A stretch of DNA of 22,278 nucleotides from a virus: the IMG/VR virus record IMGVR_UViG_3300021957_000348, positions 1-22,278 of that record. One strand, given 5' to 3'. Position 1 is the first letter of the stretch. Each line of letters starts with the position of its first letter. Under the pieces are notes generated by a model. It saw only the letters and a list, made by a program, of their open reading frames with translations, was not told the origin of the DNA and did no database searches. A program made the translations under genes and the position numbers. Shown one piece after another: positions 17,551 through 22,278 of the stretch.

Positions 17551-17565
17551 GACATAAATACTATA
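17551..17565 (+). promoter_or_regulatory. late promoter for the porin-led unit
   Basis: Reads GACATAAATACTATA just after the gp4 stop; the octamer CATAAATA spans 17553-17560. It lacks one A relative to the minus-strand copies but keeps the CTATA tail. The leader to the porin ATG would be about 50 nt and carries a hairpin and an AGGAG ribosome site. Confidence 0.65.
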
Positions 17566-17569
17566 AACT

Positions 17570-17590
17570 ACATTATGTATTATATAATGT
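17570..17590 (+). other. 5'-leader hairpin before the porin gene
   Basis: ACATTAT (17570-17576) pairs with ATAATGT (17584-17590), with a further G-U and U-A pair closing a 3-nt loop, for 9 bp in total. It would lie at or very near the 5' end of a transcript from the promoter at 17551. Short 5' stems are known to protect some T4 mRNAs; that role here is inference. Confidence 0.45.
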
Positions 17591-17617
17591 CAAATACAAA
17601 ATAATATAGGAGAATAT

Positions 17618-18238
17618 ATGAATAAATTATTAGTATTATTAAGTAGTGTACTATTGAGTACATCTACATTAGCAATGAGTGGTCATGTTGGAATCAGCAC
17701 TGACTATATGTGGCGTGGTCAAACACAAACTGATCATGGACTAGCAGTGAACTTTGGTATAGAACAAGACCTTGGTCAAGGTTTTTATATAGGTAACTGG
17801 AACTCAAGCGTTGATATAGACGGTGATAGAGAGTTAGAGTCTGACTTTTTCGGTGGATACACAAAATCATTTGATTCAGGTTTCTGGTTCAATGGTGAGT
17901 ATATCGCTTATCGTTATAGTGGAGACAACTCTGACGGTTTAGAGTTTGAAGAAAGAATCTTCCAAGTAGGATATGAATCTTTTTCATACGGTAAAGCTGA
18001 AGGTGTTGACTTAGACATGGATTATGAATGGTATAACATTGGTTTACCTTTCATCTCATGGGCTGATGTCAGCTTAGAACTTGGAGAATGGTCTGATGGT
18101 AGAGAAGTCAAGATGTTAAAAGCTGATTGGTCTTTATCTGATAGCATGACTCTAGGATTACTTGTAATGAGTGATGTTAAAGAAAGTGAAGTTGAATTTG
18201 GAGACGCTGTGTCTTTACATTTCACTCATAAATTTTAA
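17618..18238 (+). CDS. outer-membrane beta-barrel (TorF/Gcw_chp-like putative porin)
   Basis: 206 residues with a classic signal peptide: MNKLLVLLSSVLLSTSTLA, probable cleavage after Ala19. The mature start SGHVGISTDYMWRGQTQTDH matches the putative porin family TIGR02001/Gcw_chp (STDY-x-WRG-x-Q-T-D), followed by GFYIGNWNSSVDID, DFFGGYTKSF, and alternating aromatic/polar strands. It ends in LHFTHKF, with the C-terminal Phe recognised by the outer-membrane assembly machinery. It would be exported and inserted in the host outer membrane, not the virion. Family members are cellular proteins of unclear transport role; in a phage it could act in superinfection exclusion, permeability or release. 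Strong AGGAG ribosome site and its own late promoter. Length is slightly short for the family. Family call good; function unknown. Confidence 0.75.
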   Translation: MNKLLVLLSSVLLSTSTLAMSGHVGISTDYMWRGQTQTDHGLAVNFGIEQDLGQGFYIGNWNSSVDIDGDRELESDFFGGYTKSFDSGFWFNGEYIAYRYSGDNSDGLEFEERIFQVGYESFSYGKAEGVDLDMDYEWYNIGLPFISWADVSLELGEWSDGREVKMLKADWSLSDSMTLGLLVMSDVKESEVEFGDAVSLHFTHKF

Positions 18239-18250
18239 GAGTTTATAATT

Positions 18251-18829
18251 ATGGCTGGGAGACTATTCGACAAACTTGAACAAGAAGCGTTCAGAGCTGG
18301 TATAGCCGCTCGAACAAAAGCTTCAATGGAATGGTTTCGTTCCACAGTAAGTAACAGAAAAGTCTCTCGAGCCGCTTTGATTGGTGATGGTCCGACACGA
18401 TCAAGACAAGTATATGGATCTATGTACAATTTTCAATATGATCCTAAGACAAAACAAACATTACCATACTATGATAGGTTTCCGTTATGTATCCCTGTTC
18501 AGAAAGCCAAAGGTGGTTTTTATGGACTTAATTTACATTACTTACACCCTTTAATTAGGGCACAATTTTTAGATGAGTTATACGACATTACGAACAATAG
18601 CAAATACGATAGAACAACAAAGATGAATGTAACTTATCAACTATTAAAGAGTACATCAAGAATGAGATTCTTTAAACCATGTTTAAAACATTATTTGAGT
18701 AATCAAATACAATCACCATTATTATTAATAGAACCAGCTGACTGGGAGATAGCTATCTTCTTACCAACAGAATCATTTAGAAAAGTTGATAAGAATACAG
18801 TCTGGAATGAAAGTAGGAGTAAATTTTAA
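18251..18829 (+). CDS. conserved T4-like morphogenesis-region protein, unassigned
   Basis: 192 residues. A basic, helical N-terminus (residues 1-40, AGRLFDKLEQEAFRAGIAAR) is followed by a conserved-looking core: LPYYDRFPLCIPVQKAKGGF, YGLNLHYLHPLIRAQFLDEL, and later MRFFKPCLKHYLSN and PADWEIAIFLPTESFRK. I have the impression this YDRFP/GLNLHYL pattern recurs in T4-like phages but cannot tie it to a T4 gene; gp2 or gp3 (tail or head completion) are possible by neighbourhood with gp4. There is no signal peptide or membrane segment. AAGAG overlapping the porin stop serves as ribosome site 9 nt before the ATG, and its stop overlaps the next start (TAATG), so the three genes are one unit. Confidence 0.55.
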   Translation: MAGRLFDKLEQEAFRAGIAARTKASMEWFRSTVSNRKVSRAALIGDGPTRSRQVYGSMYNFQYDPKTKQTLPYYDRFPLCIPVQKAKGGFYGLNLHYLHPLIRAQFLDELYDITNNSKYDRTTKMNVTYQLLKSTSRMRFFKPCLKHYLSNQIQSPLLLIEPADWEIAIFLPTESFRKVDKNTVWNESRSKF

Positions 18830-19425
18830 TGAACATAAACAGATTTATGAATCATATGGATTCTATGAGTAGAAGTGATAGATTCAATATAGAGATTCGT
18901 GGACCACAGAATATCAGAAGTAGAGGTCTTAGATGTACAGCTGTAACAACACCAGGTAAAACTATAGCTACAACTGGTAAGAATTATGGTGGTGCTACAC
19001 CAGAGAGACCTTATGTAACTGGTGTTGAATATGAAAATAAAATTACAGCTACATTTATGTTAGACACAACATTTGAAGATAAACAATTATTTGAACTCTG
19101 GCAGAGTTATATGTATGACGAAGCATACAATCTTCAATATCCAGATAAGTATCATGGTTCTGTTAAGATAGATCAATTAGGTGTTGACAATATACCATTA
19201 TATTCAGTAGAATTACACGAAGCGTTTCCATCTAATGTAACAGGTGTAGCGTTTACAGCTGAAGCCACTACAGTACAGACATTTGATGTTGAGTTCTCAT
19301 TTAGAACCTGGAGTTCTTCATTCGAAAATTCACCAAGTGGATTACTCGGCGGATTGTTCAATAAGAAAATGAGAAAGATAAGATCAAGACTTGATAAGAA
19401 AGTAAATGATAAATTGTTCGGATAA
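18829..19425 (+). CDS. tail-tube-fold protein (gp19/gp54-like)
   Basis: 198 residues. Segments such as SDRFNIEIRGPQNIRSRGLR, CTAVTTPGKTIATTGKNYGG, then VEYENKITATFMLDTTFEDK, LFELWQSYMYD and the late strand TVQTFDVEFSFRTW give the layout of the T4 gp19 tail-tube family: two beta sheets, an extended loop and a helix with the WQ motif. T4 gp19 is 163 residues and gp54 (tube initiator) 320. In T4-like genomes the tube gene is normally beside the sheath gene (gp18), which is not in this window, so this copy may be the gp54-type initiator or a second tube-like protein. The basic C-terminal tail (KKMRKIRSRLDKKVNDKLFG) is not typical of tube subunits and supports a specialised role. The ATG overlaps the upstream stop. 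Confidence 0.65.
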   Translation: MNINRFMNHMDSMSRSDRFNIEIRGPQNIRSRGLRCTAVTTPGKTIATTGKNYGGATPERPYVTGVEYENKITATFMLDTTFEDKQLFELWQSYMYDEAYNLQYPDKYHGSVKIDQLGVDNIPLYSVELHEAFPSNVTGVAFTAEATTVQTFDVEFSFRTWSSSFENSPSGLLGGLFNKKMRKIRSRLDKKVNDKLFG

Positions 19426-19431
19426 CCGGAC
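19416..19431 (+). other. GC-rich hairpin over the stop of the tube-like gene
   Basis: GTTCGG-ATAA-CCGGAC: a 6-bp stem (one G-U) with the TAA stop in its loop, directly before the late motif at 19429. No U-run follows, so it is at best a weak terminator or an mRNA 3'-end stabiliser or processing site. Confidence 0.4.
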
Positions 19432-19444
19432 TAAATAGTTATAT
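19429..19444 (+). promoter_or_regulatory. late-promoter-like motif for the gp26-family unit
   Basis: Reads GACTAAATAGTTATAT. It keeps the GAC-AAATA frame of the other late motifs, with CTAAATA as the core. The ATG at 19466 is about 30 nt downstream, preceded by a GAGGAAAT ribosome site. It is the most divergent of the five sites. Confidence 0.5.
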
Positions 19445-19465
19445 AATATTATGAGGAAATAAATT

Positions 19466-20173
19466 ATGGCGTTACCAGTACTTGACACACCTAAACATAG
19501 TTGTGTCTTACCATCATCTGGTGAAACAGTCACTTATAGACCGTTTCTAGTTGGTGAACAAAAAGTGTTATTAGTAGCACAAGAATCAGAAAACACTAAT
19601 GAACAAATTAGTGAAATGATTAGATTGATTAATGTATGTTGTGATGATATGGATGCTAATGAATTAGCAACTATTGATTTAGAATATTTATTTTTACAGT
19701 TGAGAATTAAATCAGTTGGTGAAACAGCTGATGTACAAATGGAATGTGAACATTGTAAAGAACTTAATAAAGTTACAGTACAATTAGAACAAACCATTGT
19801 AGAAGAACCTGAACAAGTAATAGATCATGTAGTTAAGATTACAGATACTATTAGTATTGATTTAAAGACACCGAGTTATCAAATTGTTAATTCAGTAAAT
19901 TTAAATAATTCAGAAGACCCAAAAGTAATTTTTGAAGTTGTATCTAAGTGTATTAATTCAATTATTGACGGAGATGAGATTCATACTAGAGATGATTTCT
20001 CTGATAAAGAACTAATGAGTTTTTTAGATAGCATGTCCATGGATATGTTTGAAAAGATTCAAGCGTTCTTTGTTAATGTCAAAAAATTGAAAATTAACGG
20101 AAGTTATGATTGTGAAAAATGTGGAGAGAATAATTCGTATGAATTAGTGGGTATCGGAAATTTTTTCGGCTAA
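19466..20173 (+). CDS. gp26-family baseplate/tail assembly protein (0-frame product)
   Basis: 235 residues (T4 gp26 is 208). The N-terminus (LPSSGETVTYRPFLVGEQKV, then LLVAQESENTNEQISEMIRL) is characteristic of the T4_baseplate family (gp26/gp51 type), followed by LATIDLEYLFLQLRIKSVGE. Two cysteine pairs, CEHC (94-97) and CEKC (216-219), could form one zinc-ribbon-like site. In T4 this family acts in baseplate hub assembly and is not well understood. The frame ends at GNFFG with a TAA immediately after two slippery heptamers, and the -1 frame continues for 66 codons, so this is probably the short form of a frameshifted pair. Its late motif and ribosome site are clear. Position ahead of a tape-measure-like gene agrees with a chaperone role (inference). 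Confidence 0.8.
   Translation: MALPVLDTPKHSCVLPSSGETVTYRPFLVGEQKVLLVAQESENTNEQISEMIRLINVCCDDMDANELATIDLEYLFLQLRIKSVGETADVQMECEHCKELNKVTVQLEQTIVEEPEQVIDHVVKITDTISIDLKTPSYQIVNSVNLNNSEDPKVIFEVVSKCINSIIDGDEIHTRDDFSDKELMSFLDSMSMDMFEKIQAFFVNVKKLKINGSYDCEKCGENNSYELVGIGNFFG
20158..20167 (+). promoter_or_regulatory. -1 programmed frameshift slippery site
   Basis: In the 0 frame this reads gg-A AAT TTT TTC. It contains two overlapping X-XXY-YYZ heptamers: A AAT TTT (20158-20164) and T TTT TTC (20161-20167). Slippage on either gives the same protein, continuing as FRLTLSHESL. It lies 4-7 bases before the 0-frame TAA at 20171. Confidence 0.75.
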
Positions 20174-20364
20174 CCCTCTCTCATGAAAGTCTATATAATT
20201 TGATTCATACAAACTTCGGTTTGATGCAACATCATAAGTACAGTTTAACAGAACTGAACTATATGATACCCTGGGAGAGGGAAGTATATGTTCAACTTCT
20301 AATGAAACATTTAGAAGAAGAAGAACAGCGTCAAAAGAACGCTGAGTCTAAAATGAGGAGATAG
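20164..20364 (+). CDS. frameshift extension of the gp26-family gene (fusion 19466-20364, 299 residues)
   Basis: Read in the -1 frame from 20164, 66 codons run to TAG at 20362: FRLTLSHESLYNLIHTNFGL, MQHHKYSLTELNYMIPWERE, VYVQLLMKHLEEEEQRQKNA and a basic end. No usable independent start exists: the frame is closed by TGA at 20140, the first ATG (20224) is inside the conserved-looking part, and there is no Shine-Dalgarno. The PWERE-VY helix and the acidic coiled tail look like the T part of lambda-type GT chaperones. Expression by -1 frameshifting gives a 299-residue fusion. The short piece also resembles separately annotated small proteins after gp26 in marine T4-like phages (from memory). Confidence 0.72.
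   Translation, partial: FRLTLSHESLYNLIHTNFGLMQHHKYSLTELNYMIPWEREVYVQLLMKHLEEEEQRQKNAESKMRR
20174..20281 (+). promoter_or_regulatory. long-range stem downstream of the slippery site
   Basis: CCCTCTCTCA (20174-20183) pairs with TGGGAGAGGG (20272-20281) over 10 bp, including one G-U. The stem starts 6 nt after T TTT TTC (9 nt after A AAT TTT), the spacing usual for frameshift stimulators. The 88-nt loop holds a CAAAC-TTCG-GTTTG hairpin (20210-20223) with a UUCG tetraloop. Confidence 0.55.
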
Positions 20365-20366
20365 AA

Positions 20367-20753
20367 ATGGCAGAAGATCATAGAGATAGATTTTCAGGTG
20401 ACATGAGTCGCAACGAAGTAGAAATAGACCTTAAAAAGTTTATGGAGATGGTTACTGAAAATAACGATCTCAAAAGAGAAATATTTGAATTAACAAACGA
20501 AGATAGAAAGAACCCATGGCAGAAATGGGTATTCGCAGCTAAGACAATAGATGCTTGGAGAATTATTCCAAGACTATTCTTAGGTATCTATATGTACTTA
20601 CTATACTTCGCGACATTCTGGTTTATGGATTTACCAGAACCTTCACTAGAACAATCAGGATTGATTTCAATTTTAGTCGGAGCTGGAGCAGCTTGGTTTG
20701 GACTATACACATCTAGTGCAGCTAAAGAACATGGTGACAATAACCCTAACTAG
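20367..20753 (+). CDS. two-helix membrane protein between assembly chaperone and tape measure
   Basis: 128 residues. Residues 18-45 are charged and helical, possibly coiled-coil (VEIDLKKFMEMVTENNDLKR). Two hydrophobic segments follow: about 66-87 (IIPRLFLGIYMYLLYFATFW) and 96-116 (SGLISILVGAGAAWFGLYTS), joined by the short turn DLPEPSLEQ, giving a hairpin with both ends on the same side. I recall similar DAWRIIPRL/GAGAAWFGLY proteins in marine phage genomes, usually annotated as hypothetical. A holin-like or membrane-targeting role is possible from topology, and a tail-tip protein inserted in the host membrane is another; neither is shown. Strong GAGGAGAT ribosome site overlapping the end of the frameshift extension; the ATG is 2 nt beyond its stop, so they are one operon. 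Confidence 0.6.
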   Translation: MAEDHRDRFSGDMSRNEVEIDLKKFMEMVTENNDLKREIFELTNEDRKNPWQKWVFAAKTIDAWRIIPRLFLGIYMYLLYFATFWFMDLPEPSLEQSGLISILVGAGAAWFGLYTSSAAKEHGDNNPN

Positions 20754-20763
20754 GAAATAATAA

Positions 20764-22278
20764 ATGGCTGAAGCAGTAGTTGATAATAGTATAGCTGAAA
20801 ATATTCTTACAAAGATACAATCACAAGCGTATAAAACTCGTCAAGCTGGTGTGCATAACAAAAGTCTTATAGATACAATCAGTTCTATGGATGAATCAAT
20901 ACAAGATAAACTAGGTGATTCAACCTTCACTACAGATGAATTAAAAACTGAATTTGTCAAAGCCGCTCAAGAAGAAGCACAAGCTATAGCTGAGAAAGAA
21001 AAATCTGATACAGCTGATGAGAAAAGAAAAGAAGCTGAAGCTAAAGAAGCTAAGAAACAAAGAATAGAGATGATGTCTAACTTTGAACAGTTAGGAAATG
21101 TTCTTAGAACTAATGCTACTAAATTAGGTGAAGCTCTTAAAGACGACTTCAAACAGATAACAGGTGGTCTGAGTTTGATCGCTGAGGCACCAGGTATAAA
21201 ATCAATCATAGCTATTATTACAGGTATCGCGTCTACTCTCGGTAGTCTCTTATTGATTAATATTAAAAATAGTGGTATACTAGGTAAGACAATCAGTGGT
21301 TTAATAGGACAAGATGATGATGGTAATTTTGATCCCGGAAAGACTATGGAGAATATTAAAGAAAAGTTTACTCCAGGGTTCTTAAAAAATAAAAAAGATA
21401 AAGATGGTAATGAAATTAAAAGTGACGAACCTGATCAAACATTTTTAGAAAAGTCTATGGCTAATTTAAAAGAATCTACCAATAAAATGGGAGAGACTTT
21501 TAAAAGTATTGGTAATGGTATTATGCATCCTATTCAAACATTGAAAAAAGCTGGAACAGCATTCATGGGTGGTATAAAATCTATAGGTGCTTCAATGATG
21601 AACGCTGGTAAAGCTTTATTATCAGGTGCTAAGAGAATGGTTATTTCAGTAGCTAGTTTTGTTGGTGGTATGTTAGCATCAGCGGCTTCTGTTCTCATAG
21701 CAGGTTTAACAATGTTAGCACCAGTAATTCTAATAGGTTTAGCTGTAGCTGCTCTAATCTTCGGAGTCATGTACTTAAAAGATAAGTTCATAGAAAATAA
21801 AGATATGATCATGGCCAGATGGGAAATGATCAAAGAAGGTTTCAAAATAGCTTTAGATGGATTAGTATTATGGAAAGATAAAGCTGTAACATTTATTAGT
21901 AACACATTCAAGTCAATATGGTTAGGATTAAAATCACTCTTCGCTACGGTTATGACAGGTCTTGAGAATGGTATCAACATGGTTATCAAAGGTATTAATA
22001 AATTGATACCTGGTGAGAGATATGACTTAGACCCTGTAGACATTGGTGCTAAAGGTATGAGACAAAGGGTTGATGAAGAAAAAGCAGCCTTTGAAGTTGA
22101 GAAAGCCGGACAAGCTCAAGAGTTTGCTGATAGACAAAAAGATATAGACGATAGAAAATCAAATAACACAATGGAAAGAGCTGCAACTATAGTTCAACAA
22201 ACTAATCAAACTGTTAATGAAGCTAGTTCAACAACCACAATAGTACCAACAGGTACAGAACCTCAAGATTCATTTGCT
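20764..22278 (+). CDS. tape-measure-like tail protein (3' end outside window)
   Basis: 505 codons from the ATG at 20764, open to the window edge. The N-terminal part is a charged helical region; residues about 60-100 (EEAQAIAEKEKSDTADEKRK, then AEAKEAKKQR) are typical coiled coil. Hydrophobic stretches at about 142-166 (SIIAIITGIASTLGSLLLIN) and 296-337 (long Gly/Ala/Leu-rich segment with SVLIAGLTMLAPVILIGLAV) resemble the membrane-active segments of tape-measure proteins. Repeated phrases such as GGIKSIGASMMNAGKALLSG support this. T4 gp29 is about 590 residues. The position right after the assembly-chaperone gene and membrane protein fits a tape measure; a different internal tail protein is possible since the end is missing. 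Ribosome site: AGGAAA overlapping the upstream stop. Confidence 0.55.
   Translation, partial: MAEAVVDNSIAENILTKIQSQAYKTRQAGVHNKSLIDTISSMDESIQDKLGDSTFTTDELKTEFVKAAQEEAQAIAEKEKSDTADEKRKEAEAKEAKKQRIEMMSNFEQLGNVLRTNATKLGEALKDDFKQITGGLSLIAEAPGIKSIIAIITGIASTLGSLLLINIKNSGILGKTISGLIGQDDDGNFDPGKTMENIKEKFTPGFLKNKKDKDGNEIKSDEPDQTFLEKSMANLKESTNKMGETFKSIGNGIMHPIQTLKKAGTAFMGGIKSIGASMMNAGKALLSGAKRMVISVASFVGGMLASAASVLIAGLTMLAPVILIGLAVAALIFGVMYLKDKFIENKDMIMARWEMIKEGFKIALDGLVLWKDKAVTFISNTFKSIWLGLKSLFATVMTGLENGINMVIKGINKLIPGERYDLDPVDIGAKGMRQRVDEEKAAFEVEKAGQAQEFADRQKDIDDRKSNNTMERAATIVQQTNQTVNEASSTTTIVPTGTEPQDSFA

Noticed and set aside
21534-22043. 169-codon minus-strand open frame
   Set aside because: It is antisense to the continuous tape-measure-like gene, with an Ile/Pro/Ala-rich product and no start signals.
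1-22278. tRNA genes, CRISPR arrays, insertion sequences and attachment sites
   Set aside because: No cloverleaf-like sequence, direct-repeat array or transposase-like protein was seen; nearly all bases are in structural genes.

Overview
This window is part of the structural and morphogenesis region of a T4-type (myovirus) bacteriophage genome. The evidence is a run of recognisable T4 baseplate and tail homologues (gp25, gp6, gp53, gp48, a gp5-like hub, a gp27-like hub, a gp26-family protein) and the head-completion nuclease gp4. The DNA is strongly AT-rich (about one third G+C by eye, not computed). The structural proteins resemble those of marine T4-like phages (cyanophages and SAR11 pelagiphages), and a secreted outer-membrane barrel protein points to a Gram-negative host. 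A marine T4-like phage, perhaps pelagiphage-like, is the best guess; host identity is inference.

Layout: from 17060 down to 1 all genes are on the minus strand, tightly packed and often overlapping (TAATG or ATGA junctions). In order of transcription they are gp48, gp53, gp27-like hub, gp5-like spike without lysozyme, a helical protein of unknown role, gp25, gp6, a small fibre-like protein, a 1499-residue baseplate or fibre protein, a 497-residue virion protein and a DUF4815 protein cut by the window edge. From 17094 to the right end all genes are on the plus strand: gp4, a signal-peptide-bearing outer-membrane porin-like protein, an unassigned 192-residue protein, a tail-tube-fold protein, a gp26-family assembly protein, a two-helix membrane protein and the start of a tape-measure-like protein. 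The two arms diverge from a 33-bp intergenic stretch.

Regulation: five sites share a GA(C/T)ATAAATA-type late-promoter motif (one as GACTAAATA), three of them with the same 3' extension ACTATA. They divide the window into probable late units starting at gp48, gp25, the 497-residue gene, the porin gene and the gp26-family gene. No tRNA, CRISPR array, insertion sequence or intergenic gap above 300 bp was seen.

Most notable points: (1) the gp26-family gene ends in two overlapping canonical -1 slippery heptamers, followed after a short spacer by a 10-bp long-range stem, and the -1 frame stays open for 66 more codons without a good start. This is the layout of the G/GT tail-assembly-chaperone frameshift just before a tape-measure gene. 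(2) A phage-encoded porin-like protein with its own late promoter and a 5' hairpin sits among morphogenesis genes. (3) A short beta-rich module recurs in several different virion proteins.
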